DNA from: Hexactinellida sp. DTS-2022
Lineage: Eukaryota > Porifera > Hexactinellida
Assembly (NCBI GenBank): GCA_028753945.1
Contig: JAPNXP010000002.1
Span: forward strand, 186,001-250,000
Length of the DNA: 64,000 nucleotides
Reading direction: 5' to 3'
This document shows positions 42,501 through 52,059 of this stretch, one piece after another. The notes under the pieces were generated by a model. The model was given only the letters and a program-made list of their open reading frames with translations, had not been told where the DNA came from and did not search any database. Position 1 is the stretch's first letter, and every line of letters starts with the position of its first letter. The position numbers and the translations under genes were made by a program.

Positions 42501-43739
42501 TTAATGAGAAGAAAATGTTTGTAGTGCAAAGTTATTATTCCGGGACACAATTATTAATTTCATATTTTCAGTTAGAACTATTCCTAGAGGGTATTTGAAC
42601 ATTCCTACTTCTTGTCCTGGTTCCCCTATAGTGTGGAGGTGTGTCCCTTCTTTAGAGAATATTCTAATTTGTGCATTGCTCCGATCACTGATCAGCAAAT
42701 TCTGTTTTCTGTCCAAACAGAAGAAGTGAGGATATCCTATCCGCATTCCCATAACCCATGTGATTAGGGAGCGTATCTTCTCTCCTGCGTGAGAGAACAC
42801 GAATATGCAGGGAGAGTTACAACAGAGCACGTACACCTCATCTGGTGTCAGTTTAACGTCACGCGGGAGTTTCATTGTTAGATGCGTTATGGATCTTTGG
42901 AAGTGTAGGGAGTCATCTAGGATTTGGATTCTGTTGTTGACATAATCCACTACGAACACATCTCCGTTGGTAGAGACGGAGAGTCCGCTAGGGCTATCGA
43001 ACTGTCCCACACCAGATCCCTGACTCCCTAGGCTAGCGACGAGACGCATGTCAGCCTCTATTTTGAATCGGAACACAGCGTGTACTCGCATGTCCGTCAC
43101 GTACAGGTTGTCTCGATGGATCGCTATACCGTATGGCGCTCTCATGTCCTGATTTGTGAAAGTGTTTAGGAATTCGCCTGTCTCCGAGAAGATTGAGACT
43201 CTACAGGAACATGACCCTTCTGCGACATAAATTAGATTTGTGCTCTCATCGATAGCGACACCACAAGGACTCCAGAGCTCTCCAGGAGCTCGTCCTTTCT
43301 TCCCGACAGTTATAATCGGTCTCATTTCTTCATATCGGGGTACAACGGGCACCTCCTCCTCCTCGACTACCTCTCCCACACCTGCGATCACCTGCTCCAG
43401 GTGTCCACAGGTGCCTCGGAACACCACGCGTGTCTCGGGCTGGGGTACCCTCACCTCTGCTAGCGCTTGTTCTAGTTCCGCTAGGATTCGCTCCTGGGTC
43501 TCTCTCAGTTCGTTCATTTGGAGACGAGCCTCGGTTTCGGTTTTGAGTCCGATCAGTTCTTCTTCTTTTCGCGCGCGGGTTATGGGCCTAGCGGCTATTT
43601 GGTCGCGTGTGTCGCGGTATGTGGTTAGGAGTGCCACTCGTCGCTGCTGGACACACATAATTATGCGGTCGAACAGTTGGTGTATTTCCAACTCGACAGG
43701 GTCTACGGGGTGTATCGGGTCAGGGAATCGAACTGCCAT
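42501..43739 (-). CDS. NHL-repeat protein, intact copy 2
   Basis: Single-exon gene, 412 residues. Residues ~30-105 form a coiled coil (starting ELEIHQLFDRIIMCVQQRR). An acidic hinge lies at ~120-140 (VVEEEEVPVVPRY). From ~145 there are about six NHL blades with GELWSPCGVAID, VVDYVNNRIQIL and GMFKYPLGIVL signatures forming a beta-propeller. TRIM-NHL relatives use the propeller for RNA or protein binding, but no RING or B-box is present here, so ligase activity is not expected. Copy 1 at 9006-11308 is in opposite orientation and is broken by a transposon. Confidence 0.9.
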   Translation of the reverse strand: MAVRFPDPIHPVDPVELEIHQLFDRIIMCVQQRRVALLTTYRDTRDQIAARPITRARKEEELIGLKTETEARLQMNELRETQERILAELEQALAEVRVPQPETRVVFRGTCGHLEQVIAGVGEVVEEEEVPVVPRYEEMRPIITVGKKGRAPGELWSPCGVAIDESTNLIYVAEGSCSCRVSIFSETGEFLNTFTNQDMRAPYGIAIHRDNLYVTDMRVHAVFRFKIEADMRLVASLGSQGSGVGQFDSPSGLSVSTNGDVFVVDYVNNRIQILDDSLHFQRSITHLTMKLPRDVKLTPDEVYVLCCNSPCIFVFSHAGEKIRSLITWVMGMRIGYPHFFCLDRKQNLLISDRSNAQIRIFSKEGTHLHTIGEPGQEVGMFKYPLGIVLTENMKLIIVSRNNNFALQTFSSH

Positions 43740-44100
43740 TTTGTTATTATTTGCTAGTTAGCTAGTTAGTGCTATGGAAAGGAAAGTAGTTTGTTAGTAG
43801 AATGCTATAGAGAATGTGTCTCGTATCTTATAGCATAGCTAGGTGGTGGAACTGAGTGGAATGTGGCATCTGTTTGTGTGCCGCCTCTTCTGATGCACAT
43901 GGTGACTCCATCCAGTCAGGAATGTAGTGAAAGGAAATACTTTCATTTGTGAATAATTAGTTAATGCAGAGACAGCTCTGCTAGAATACCAGATAGCTCA
44001 AATGGAATGTGGCACAACCCAGTGCAAAGTACTAAATTACTTTCTTAGTTTAGAATCAAATTTTTTGCAATTCTTACAGAAAATGTATAGTTCCGATAAT
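43740..44100 (-). promoter_or_regulatory. Conserved 5' flank of NHL copy 2
   Basis: Reverse complement of this stretch matches 8640-9005 with few changes, ending at the start-codon context. It presumably contains the promoter. The spacer continues to 44563 with only a MITE. Confidence 0.6.
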
Positions 44101-44349
44101 TATGATCTTATGAATAATTGAATGTTATAATAAATCCAAATGTTATAATAGGTAAACAAGTATGCTGAACACGAATTTCGCTATTAAAATTGTATAATAT
44201 GAATATGTATTGTTGACGTTTACAAAAATAGATAAACAAATTGATGAAAATTCAAAATGAACCTAGAGAATATCTCTGAAATTAGGTTGGCTAAAAGAAA
44301 ACTTCCAACACACTAAGGGTCGTTGTTACGTAAATAATGATGACACACG

Positions 44350-44479
44350 AAAAATCTAAAATTACAGCTGTGCCAACAGCATTTTATGGATGTACTATTA
44401 TTCTACAATCAACTTAACTCCAAAATATAGTGCCTTCAAAGGAACATGCTGTCGGCACAGCTGTAATTTTAGATTTTTT
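44350..44479. mobile_element. Foldback MITE family F copy
   Basis: AAAATCTAAAATTACAGCTG at the left mirrors CAGCTGTAATTTTAGATTTT at the right; the centre has decayed. This copy has the cleanest ends of the three in the window. Confidence 0.88.
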
Positions 44480-44563
44480 ATTCTTTTACTTATTACTGTT
44501 GGATTACTTTCATTGAAATGTTTAATGACATTATTTGATTGTTTGAATTTTAAACAAATAAAT

Positions 44564-45462
44564 TTAATTCTCAACATTAAGTTCAGGTTTCTTTGGTGAA
44601 TATGGCTGATATGTACCTGAATCTGGAACTAACACTGATTTTAGTGGCGAGTATGGTTCCAGTATTGTGTTATTCTCTGAGCACCCTGATGGCACATATG
44701 GCTCTAATTCTAAAGCTGTAATCTCATTGGTTGAGAGAGAACTTATACCTTTCGACTCATGGACGCCGAAAGGACTAATCAGATCATCAGCCAATGAGAT
44801 GTCGAGCTGCTGGTCTTCTCTTGGCATGGAGGGTATATAAGGCTCCTCTTCTCTGGCTGGTTCCAGTGGCGAGGTGTCAAATTGTGGTCCTATAAACTCA
44901 GTTCCATATTCAGAGAGTGGAGTGTCTGCCATCTCTTGGTTTCTGTTCTGTATTCGACTGAACGACTTATCCCTCATAGTTCCAGTTCCAAATTGAATAT
45001 CAGTCGGTTTACAAGTTGGTTCCAGTTGTGGTTCCGCAACATCTGATTGGTTGAATTCCTCTATCAGTTGTCCCCAGGGATCTTCCAGCATACTTTGGTT
45101 GTAAAACTCAGCAATATTTGTATCGTCTGTATAACTCTATAAACACGCATTCCTAAGCTAACTCCTTAGTTACGGAATATTATAATTCACACCTTTTGAT
45201 AAGACATTTTCCCTCTCCCTCTGTGCAAATAGGAACTGGAACTAAACCCGTACCTCCCGTTGCCATGGCTCTGCTCCTGGAATGGGAACTGATTAAAGAA
45301 GTCCCCTCCGTGAGTCGCGGCCTGGAAAGGAGAGCTGAGTTCTGATTGGCCAGGGCGAGGCGGCAGGGGAATAGGCGGGAGAGGTTGGTATCTAGGGTGG
45401 GGATTGGAATGTTGTCGTCGCCCCCCGTGATACCCACGCTTTTGGTACCCTCTACCGGCCAT
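44564..45462 (-). CDS. Unknown RG-rich and proline-rich protein, two exons
   Basis: I do not recognise the family. Exon 1 (45462-45193) encodes 90 residues that are Arg/Gly/His/Pro-rich (GRGYQKRGYHGGRR, PLPPIPLPPRP), as in RNA-binding low-complexity tails. Exon 2 (45106-44564, phase 0) encodes 180 acidic residues with repeated LEPYxP motifs (EPYIPSMP, LEPYVPSG, LEPYSPLK, YQPYSPKK). The total of ~270 residues is mostly disordered. The repeated ExYxP motif may be a binding site; that is a guess. The acceptor at 45106 was chosen because it keeps phase. A 40-bp tandem repeat sits immediately before the start codon. Confidence 0.6.
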
Positions 45463-45464
45463 GT

Positions 45465-45584
45465 GGCATACAAGCTATATACATTCCATTAAACCAACAC
45501 TGTTGGCATACAAGCTATATACATTCCATTAAACCAACACTGTTGTCATACAAGCTATATACATTCCATTAACCAAAACTATAC
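45465..45584. repeat. 40-bp tandem repeat, three copies, at a start codon
   Basis: The unit GGCATACAAGCTATATACATT, then CCATTAAACCAACACTGTT, occurs three times with few changes. It begins two bases upstream of the ATG at 45462 of the RG-rich gene, so it makes up its 5' UTR or core promoter. Confidence 0.92.
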
Positions 45585-45815
45585 CTAGAGTTCCAATCTC
45601 TCCCAGAATAATTCCGGGACATAGTACCAGTTCTAGGTTGAATAATTGAAAATTTAATATGCAACTATGCTTGTGAATATGGAACTATGTTTGTGCATAT
45701 TAAATTAGGCGGGATATGAACTTATTTCAATAGAACTATTAACCGGAACTATCACCCAACTAACATGTATAATTGACACTACATAACAATTGGTTTCTAT
45801 TACAATTGGACTATA

Positions 45816-46977
45816 TTAATACGAAATGGCAGAACCTTCAATTTCCAATTCTTTGCAAGTAATATTATCAAACACACCAGTGGCATCCTCCAACCCATTT
45901 AACTTAGCAAGAATTAATGTCGCCTCTTCAAATTGATTGGCTGTCAGTTCAGAGTGAGTGCGCGGGAAATATTCAGTTCTCTGTTCTATAATTAGATATT
46001 CCTTGTCTCGCAGCTGTTTCGAGGCTAGCTGGAAAGATTCCAAATCTGTTTTGAACTAAAGTGTAATTGGAACTAAAGTGTAATTGGAACTATGAAGACA
46101 ATTACAGTAAAACCTCGTTAGTAAACAAACACGGTTAATACGAACACTATTTCAGTCCCCTTCAAAGCCTTTTCAATACAAATGATATCGGTTAATACGA
46201 ATTCCGGATAAGGCGAACGCATTTTGACGGTCCCCTGGTGTTTCTACTAACGAGGTTCTACTGTAGTTAAAACCCAATTATGAAACTTCTTTAGTTGGAC
46301 ACATTTGATCACCTAGGGTCCATAAATGACCTGTCTATTTAAAGCTCCAATTAACATGTTAATATATAACCATTATAGTAAGCTCTGTAATATAATTAAA
46401 TTGGAAATATAATTATTGTATTTAGTCCTTATCGAGGGTGTCACGGCCTATGAACGTTAAGTGAGGCCAGTTTTGCTGACACAATTGACACTTTATAACC
46501 GGGCAATCCTACTTCGATTGTCCGAATTTTTGAAGCCCTAATCGGGCCTCCAAGTTTCTATAAAACAGACTTTTATAAAGTAGAACCTCGTTAGTAGGAA
46601 CACCAGGGGACCGTCAAAATGTGTTCGTATTATCCGGAATTCGTATTAATCTATATCATTTGTATTGAAAAGGCTTTGAAGGGGACTGAAAAAGTGTTCG
46701 TATTAACCAGAATTTTTTTATTGTATATTAAAATACGTAATTGCTTCCGAAAATAATGAAATGAGTGAGACAAATAAAAATAAATTTATTTATAACCTGC
46801 CAGAAATCTTTTTCATCTTCCTCTCCATTTTCTATTGAATAATCTTCCGCGCCTATTTCTATTGCGACCTCTTCTAACTATAATATGGAACTGAAACTAA
46901 AGCTAGTACCAGTTTAAAATTACATTTATAACTCACGTCAATATCAGTTGACTCGGGTATTACGACATCAATAATTC
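45816..46977 (-). CDS. Unknown acidic protein, first exon not found
   Basis: Three exons in phase: 46977-46937, 46877-46797 and 46055-45816 (stop). They encode ~120 residues: IIDVVIPESTDID, an acidic middle (SIENGEEDEKDFW), and a helical end (SELTANQFEEATLILAKLNG). The first exon listed starts at an acceptor in phase 1, so an upstream exon with the ATG must exist. Upstream is the end of METTL18, so it would have to lie within or beyond that gene. Alternatively this is a spliced extension of METTL18. No known domain. The last intron contains two MITE A copies. Confidence 0.5.
46105..46263. mobile_element. MITE family A copy
   Basis: Ends CAGTAAAACCTCGTTAGTA / TACTAACGAGGTTCTACTG are flanked by TA. 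It lies in the last intron of the unknown acidic gene. Confidence 0.9.
46579..46735. mobile_element. MITE family A copy, right end lost
   Basis: It begins AGTAGAACCTCGTTAGTAGG and matches the 13501 copy up to GTATTAACC, then decays. It lies in the same intron as the copy at 46105, in the opposite orientation. Confidence 0.85.
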
Positions 46978-47000
46978 CTAAAATAATATACAAATTGGAA

Positions 47001-47876
47001 CTAAAAGAGGCGGGATAAAATCAATATTTCCCTAGGTACATTTGTTTCTATGGTAACAACGGTTTCACAATGGAATGTTCCATTTTTAGATACGAAATCT
47101 TTAAATTCTTTTGTACTCCCTGACAACCCAAAGTACGTTTGCTTTGCAGCAATTATTATAGTTCCATTAGGAACTAACAAGTTTTCAAATAGTTCCAGTA
47201 AGGTGGGGTAGTTTCTAATTTCATAGATAGTCTCCGCCATCATTATAATCTCAAATTTCAATAAATTTTCTTTTGAATATGGAACCAAACTGGACCACGA
47301 ACCACTCAAATAAGTTGCATTTTTGAATACATCTCCATGGTTACTAACATTCATAAAGGTATGTGGTATAGTCGCACATTCCAAAACTTCAACGTTATAC
47401 TCCTGGAACCAAACTTTGGCGCCTCTTTTGAGCGCCAAAATTCCAGGAAGCCCAATTCCAGTCCCTAGTTCCAGTACCAGTTTACCCCCAAACTCTATAT
47501 TCTGATTGGTTAGAAACTCCACCAAATCGACCGCGCCTTCCCACAATCTGAAACCACCTTCGTACAAACCCGGAACTAAGTCAGAGGGTCCTTTGAACCA
47601 ATCAGATAGCTGGGTTTGGCTATCCCTATTAGTGCCTGGATATTTGCTATGGATTTTTATAAGCTCTTCTATGCTAGGATTCAATGACAGGGCGAACTCA
47701 ATTCCGGAAATATTCCGAATGGTTGGAGATGAGTAATATGGAACTAAAGATGGTTCCAGTTTCAGGAATGTGATATCCAGCTGAATGATTGGTTTATCCG
47801 ATAGTTCCGGTTTAGGTTCAGTTGACTCATCCTTGGTACCAGTTTGTTCTGGGAAAAAGTTGAATTTGAAAGCCAT
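47001..47876 (-). CDS. METTL18: METTL18-like histidine protein methyltransferase
   Basis: Single-exon gene, 291 residues from the ATG at 47876. That start gives MAFKFNF, matching the conserved start of METTL18; an in-frame ATG at 47939 would add 21 residues. The domain is of the seven-beta-strand methyltransferase class. The family signature DLVPGLYEGGFRLWEGAVDL is followed by the SAM-binding motif LVLELGTGIGLPG and WFQEYN. In known members the substrate is a histidine of ribosomal protein uL3. It is shorter than human METTL18 (~370) because the N-terminal linker is short. It is divergently paired with LYRM1. Confidence 0.9.
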   Translation of the reverse strand: MAFKFNFFPEQTGTKDESTEPKPELSDKPIIQLDITFLKLEPSLVPYYSSPTIRNISGIEFALSLNPSIEELIKIHSKYPGTNRDSQTQLSDWFKGPSDLVPGLYEGGFRLWEGAVDLVEFLTNQNIEFGGKLVLELGTGIGLPGILALKRGAKVWFQEYNVEVLECATIPHTFMNVSNHGDVFKNATYLSGSWSSLVPYSKENLLKFEIIMMAETIYEIRNYPTLLELFENLLVPNGTIIIAAKQTYFGLSGSTKEFKDFVSKNGTFHCETVVTIETNVPREILILSRLF

Positions 47877-48065
47877 TCGTTTGAAAAATTCCCAATTCTT
47901 ATAATTTATCTCATCAATATTGTTACTACCATGGTTCATTAATAATTAGCGGACTAAGGCGAAGAGTCGATTCCTGAATTATTAAAAACCCATACTGTTT
48001 TCTATCAAGTTACATCCAACTTGAAATGTATTTTATTAGTTTGGACTTATTTTGGAACTGGAACT
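47877..48065. promoter_or_regulatory. Shared METTL18/LYRM1 promoter region
   Basis: Only 189 bp separate the two divergent start codons, so both promoters must lie here. GGAACTGGAACTA occurs close to the LYRM1 start. Confidence 0.6.
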
Positions 48066-48431
48066 ATGAGCATATCATTACGAAGCGAGGTGTTAAGAAT
48101 ATACAGACAGCTTCTAAGAACAGCAGCTGATTGGTCAAGCAGCGCACAACAACAACAACAACAACAACAACAAACAGAACAACAATACATAAGAACAGAA
48201 ACAAAGACACAATTCAAAAACAACAAACACCTAACAGACCCATTACAAATAAAAGAACGAATTTCCGAAGCGAAGTTACGATTGGAATTAGCTTTACATT
48301 ATAACAACCCATATCCGAGGCCACTTAGCTATCCACTCAATTATGTCCCCAAAGCGAAGGGAAAAGCAAAAGACAAATTATTCAAACAATCGATACCTTC
48401 TTACCTTAAATCAAGCTATGATACAAAGTAA
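48066..48431 (+). CDS. LYRM1: LYRM1-like LYR-motif protein with a polyglutamine insert
   Basis: Single-exon gene, 121 residues from the ATG at 48066, where the conserved LRSEVLRIYRQLLR helix begins; an ATG at 48021 would add 15 unconserved residues. The RIYR sequence is the LYR motif near the N-terminus. TEQQYIRTETKTQFKNNKHLTD and LELALHYNNPYPRP match LYRM1 closely. Family members are small mitochondrial adaptors that bind acyl-carrier protein and help Fe-S or complex assembly. A run of about nine glutamines, coded by a CAA microsatellite, lies between helix 1 and helix 2. Confidence 0.92.
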   Translation: MSISLRSEVLRIYRQLLRTAADWSSSAQQQQQQQQQTEQQYIRTETKTQFKNNKHLTDPLQIKERISEAKLRLELALHYNNPYPRPLSYPLNYVPKAKGKAKDKLFKQSIPSYLKSSYDTK

Positions 48432-48590
48432 ATAACAACAACAACAACAACAAATAACTCATCTCAAATCAATCTATGTTACATATAATTAAATATCAAC
48501 AACAACAACAACAACAACAACAACACCTTATTACCTCAAATCAAGCTATGATACAAAAAAGTAAATAACAACAACAACAATAATAACATA
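48432..48590. repeat. CAA repeats with a duplicated LYRM1 tail
   Basis: Three (CAA)n tracts alternate with partial copies of the last LYRM1 codons (ATCAAGCTATGATACAAA, near 48408 and 48544; degraded copy near 48466). A tandem duplication of the gene end seems to have used the CAA tracts. Confidence 0.85.
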
Positions 48591-48627
48591 TTAGTTCAAA
48601 TAATGTACCCACACGATATATAATAAA

Positions 48628-49440
48628 CTATGCCATAGGTTTGTCCCATAAATCGAGGTCTTTTAGTATAACAGCATTTTCGGTCATAAACCTTTCAAGA
48701 TGCGGAATTACATCTTTTCTCCCAGTTCTTGTTACGGCGCGTAAAAGCTGAGTAAAATAAAACATTTCCAAATAATCGAAATGTATTATAATGTCCATCA
48801 TAGTGACAATGTTAGTGCGTTCAGTTATGGACAATTGCGGTAAATATTCCTTCTTCATTTCAATAAATTCTGCGTTCGAAAAAACGCCAGGTTTGAAAAA
48901 GCTCAAAAGAAAAACTCGGCCTCCAAAAAAACGTTTTAAAGGCGTTCCAAGGACGGTTTTATGATCATCATCCATAACGAATTTAATTAGCTTCGCATAT
49001 CCATCATCTTTTAATTTCATTTCTTGAAACTCTTCCATACCACGCACCTTATCAACATTATCCTTCACAGCTGGCAAATCGAGATATTCAAGCCATTCAC
49101 TAAACAATGCGAGGCTAAATATGCGTTTTGTAGCAAGCATGTATACGAGACCCATTGCCCTGTCCTCATTATTCTCATTTGGCTTCGAAAACCGATCCAT
49201 ATCCCAACTTTGGAAACAGTACAGGAATGCAATACGCTTTACAGTGTCAATGTCACCAAATTGTTCGGAAAAATTCTTAATTTCATCCCTGCATTCTTCT
49301 GGAAAATCCATAAACTGACCAATTCGAGACCATTCGTAGTCGTGAAGTCGCGGGAAATTAGAAGGACGGAATTGTATCCCTTTTGGAAACTTCTCCCACA
49401 AATTCTTGGACTTAGTTTCAATTCCAGTTAGACGACTCAT
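48628..49440 (-). CDS. Unknown protein, possible Death-fold N-terminus
   Basis: Single-exon gene, 270 residues, family not recognised. Residues ~32-88 (starting LHDYEWSRIGQFMDFPEECRD, ending in a hydrophobic helix with SWDMD) resemble a Death domain in helix pattern and in the W-x-x-I/L plus terminal W positions. This is weak. The rest is predicted helical (EWLEYLDLPAVKD, RFFGGRVFLLSFF) with no catalytic motif. It sits beside three DED-like genes on the same strand, which supports but does not prove a death-fold identity. Confidence 0.65.
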   Translation of the reverse strand: MSRLTGIETKSKNLWEKFPKGIQFRPSNFPRLHDYEWSRIGQFMDFPEECRDEIKNFSEQFGDIDTVKRIAFLYCFQSWDMDRFSKPNENNEDRAMGLVYMLATKRIFSLALFSEWLEYLDLPAVKDNVDKVRGMEEFQEMKLKDDGYAKLIKFVMDDDHKTVLGTPLKRFFGGRVFLLSFFKPGVFSNAEFIEMKKEYLPQLSITERTNIVTMMDIIIHFDYLEMFYFTQLLRAVTRTGRKDVIPHLERFMTENAVILKDLDLWDKPMA

Positions 49441-49741
49441 GTCTAATAGCTAAGGTCGTAATTATAAGATTAGTATTTTTGTTCTTGTTTGTTTGTTTGT
49501 TTGTTTGTTGTTTGTTTTTGGTGTTTGTTTGTTTGGTTGGTTGGTTGTTTATTTGTTTTTGGTGTTTGTTTGGTTGTTTGTTTGTTTATTTGTTTGTTTG
49601 TTCACTTATTGTATAATGATACGAAATATAAATAATAATAATATCAATATGTGTGTACAATTATGTAAAACTTACCACGAATTGTTAAATAGTCGTAAAT
49701 ATAAACAACAACAAAAATAAAAAGGAATAAACAAGCAAACC

Positions 49742-50413
49742 TCAACTGAAAAAATGTAGATTTTCAGTGCGAAATTTTTTAACTTTTTCCACTTCAATTT
49801 TCTTTTCACAGGAATTAAGCAGCGAAATTAGGAACTCAATTGTATCATTTGAGCTTTTGTTTACATGAGGATACTTCTCAATTTCGACAAACATTTCCAA
49901 TAAATTTTTACATTTCGCTGCTTTAACAGCTGGCAAATCGAAAGCGACTTTCATACTTTCGTGTTGTTCTTTAGAAAGATTTGAATTTAACAGAACATCA
50001 ACAATCAATAACCGGAAATCAAGAGAACGTTTCGAAAGTGAAAACCCGTCCAACCGATTAAGTTCTTTCTCAATTATAAATTTATCTTCCAAATCTTGAG
50101 TGGAATACTTCAAATTTTCCTCTTTTCGTAAAATATCCCGAATTGTCATGGCCAAATCAACCCTGTTACAACTCGAAAGGAAACTAATTAACAGATGACA
50201 GTTCAGTTTCCGTTGACAACTAAGTTCGCGAATTAAATCTGCGGCACATTTTTTGCTATTTAGTGTTTCATTAAAAAGGTAGCATATAATGTTAATTTTT
50301 TCTAATTCAAGATTATCGTTTAAGCGGGCACATAGAAATGTATTCAGTTCTTGAGGGATGTCATTTAGTGAGCCATATTTCTGACATTCTGCCACTTGTT
50401 CTTTTTCTGCCAT
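49742..50413 (-). CDS. Tandem Death-effector-domain-like protein 1
   Basis: Single-exon gene, 223 residues from the ATG at 50413, where MAE matches its paralogues. The first DED-like domain (~22-95) has the family pattern: ICYLFNET in helix 2, then RELSCQRKLNCHLLISFL in helices 4-5, and CNRVDLA, which fits the RxDL motif. A second, weaker helical module spans ~125-215. No caspase or other enzymatic domain follows, so it could be a FADD/FLIP-like adaptor. Partner and role are inference. Confidence 0.75.
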   Translation of the reverse strand: MAEKEQVAECQKYGSLNDIPQELNTFLCARLNDNLELEKINIICYLFNETLNSKKCAADLIRELSCQRKLNCHLLISFLSSCNRVDLAMTIRDILRKEENLKYSTQDLEDKFIIEKELNRLDGFSLSKRSLDFRLLIVDVLLNSNLSKEQHESMKVAFDLPAVKAAKCKNLLEMFVEIEKYPHVNKSSNDTIEFLISLLNSCEKKIEVEKVKKFRTENLHFFS

Positions 50414-50656
50414 TTTTGTGACACTTAAAACACCACTAATTCCATAAAACAAATTATACGAATTACAAAATAAATTTAGAATATTTGGGGAAAATTCTAT
50501 TGGTTTTGAGAGTGGAATTTGGTTGGTTTATTGGAGTATAAATAAGATGTATATTTTGTATGTATAATTGGAAAATAAAAAAGTAAACAAATAGTTTGGG
50601 CTTAGGGGTATGAATTTCAAAACAAAAACAAATAAAACAACAACAAATATTTACAA

Positions 50657-51883
50657 TTAGTAGTTATAAGTAGAAGAACATGAATCAACTAAACCTTTAT
50701 TTTTGACATAAAATTTGTCCAAATCCTGAAATTCACTTTTGCAATCACAAAAATTTAGGGCATCCAATAAAATATTGAATAAATCTTTTGGCTTTATTTC
50801 CAGGGTCGTTAAAATCACATCCAACAAATTCACACATTTTAATTCCTTTTCGAATGGCAACTCGAAACGCTCACGAATTTCAGAAATATCCTGAAATTTC
50901 TCAGAAAGAGAGAATTTAACTAGAAGACTTCGGAATTCTAATGACTTTTGACATAAATTTCCATTTCTCGCCGAAAGTTCCCTTTCAACACAATTAAGGA
51001 GTGACGAATCATTTTTCAGAAAACTAAAATGTGTGGCATATTCCAGAACTTCGCCCGATTTTTCCTTTTCGCCACATAAATCAAGGAATTTCTTTAGTAA
51101 ATGGAAATTTAAAACCCTTTTTACTTTCAGTTCCGAGACAAAGGATTCCCAATCATTAGTTAAACCACCGTTTAGATTGAAAAAGAACTTTAATATTTTA
51201 ATAGTTTCCTTAGACATTTCCTTCCCGATTTTTTCTAGATGTTCACGTGTACAATATAGGTCGTAAAATCCTTGCAATTTTTTCATAATTGGACCTGATT
51301 TGCATAAATTTTCCCTTAAACATGTTTGTATTAGGTCAACCATTTTATATGGGTCATATGGATCAATTAATTTTCGCTCTGCATGTTGAATAACATTGAC
51401 GAACATTGGATAATCCTTTTTGTCATTTTTTGAGAATTCAAAATTTTCTTGCACTTGATATAAATCCTCCTCATTTAACAATACTTGTATTTCGATTAAT
51501 TTTATTCGGAATTCGAATTGTCTATTCGTTAATAACGGATCGCCTTCTTTGTCTAACCGATCTCTAGTGGCCTTATATTCTGTCTCGTCATTATATTTAA
51601 ACTTTTCATGTTTTTCCAATTCTTCTCGAATTTTTGTAGCGTCAGATATAAATCCACAAGTTTCCAAAATCTCGATTATTAATGCGAAATTCAGTTTGTT
51701 ATGTTGTTCTATTTGTCGGTATAATTCCGTTATACCGCATGGCTCACCGAATAGGAAACAAACCATATTCGTATGGTCTCTGTCGAGTCTATGAAATATG
51801 TCAACGGTAATCCTACGTAATTCGTAATCATCGTTTTTCGATTTGTGAGAATTCGGACAACCGTCTTGATACCTTTCAGCCAT
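50657..51883 (-). CDS. Large DED-like protein 2, two tandem pairs
   Basis: Single-exon gene, 408 residues. It contains two related ~190-residue halves, each like DED protein 1: MVCFLFGEPCGITELYRQIE with KLNFALIIEILETCG, and later ILKFFFNLNG with VLNFHLLKKFLDLCG. The RxDL motif is not kept (GFISDA, GEKEKS), so surface interactions may differ. No enzyme domain is present. A MITE lies 24 bp upstream of the start codon. It probably arose by internal duplication of a two-module ancestor. Confidence 0.75.
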   Translation of the reverse strand: MAERYQDGCPNSHKSKNDDYELRRITVDIFHRLDRDHTNMVCFLFGEPCGITELYRQIEQHNKLNFALIIEILETCGFISDATKIREELEKHEKFKYNDETEYKATRDRLDKEGDPLLTNRQFEFRIKLIEIQVLLNEEDLYQVQENFEFSKNDKKDYPMFVNVIQHAERKLIDPYDPYKMVDLIQTCLRENLCKSGPIMKKLQGFYDLYCTREHLEKIGKEMSKETIKILKFFFNLNGGLTNDWESFVSELKVKRVLNFHLLKKFLDLCGEKEKSGEVLEYATHFSFLKNDSSLLNCVERELSARNGNLCQKSLEFRSLLVKFSLSEKFQDISEIRERFELPFEKELKCVNLLDVILTTLEIKPKDLFNILLDALNFCDCKSEFQDLDKFYVKNKGLVDSCSSTYNY

Positions 51884-51906
51884 TTGTTAACTGCTATTTA
51901 TAGGTA

Positions 51907-52059
51907 CAGTGGTGTTTGTTATATAGCAAGTCGCATTTAGCACGAAATATGTTCGTTAATTAATAAGCGAACTTGCTATTAGAGGAATAGAATTAAATGC
52001 TCGCTTGGGGACTGAAATAACTTGCTATTAGAGCAATTGCTATTAGGCGAACACCACTG
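51907..52059. mobile_element. MITE family E (pogo-like) next to a start codon
   Basis: Ends CAGTGGTGTTTGTTATATAGCAA / TTGCTATTAGGCGAACACCACTG are flanked by TA. It is 24 bp from the ATG of DED-like gene 2, so it lies in its 5' UTR or promoter. Confidence 0.9.
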
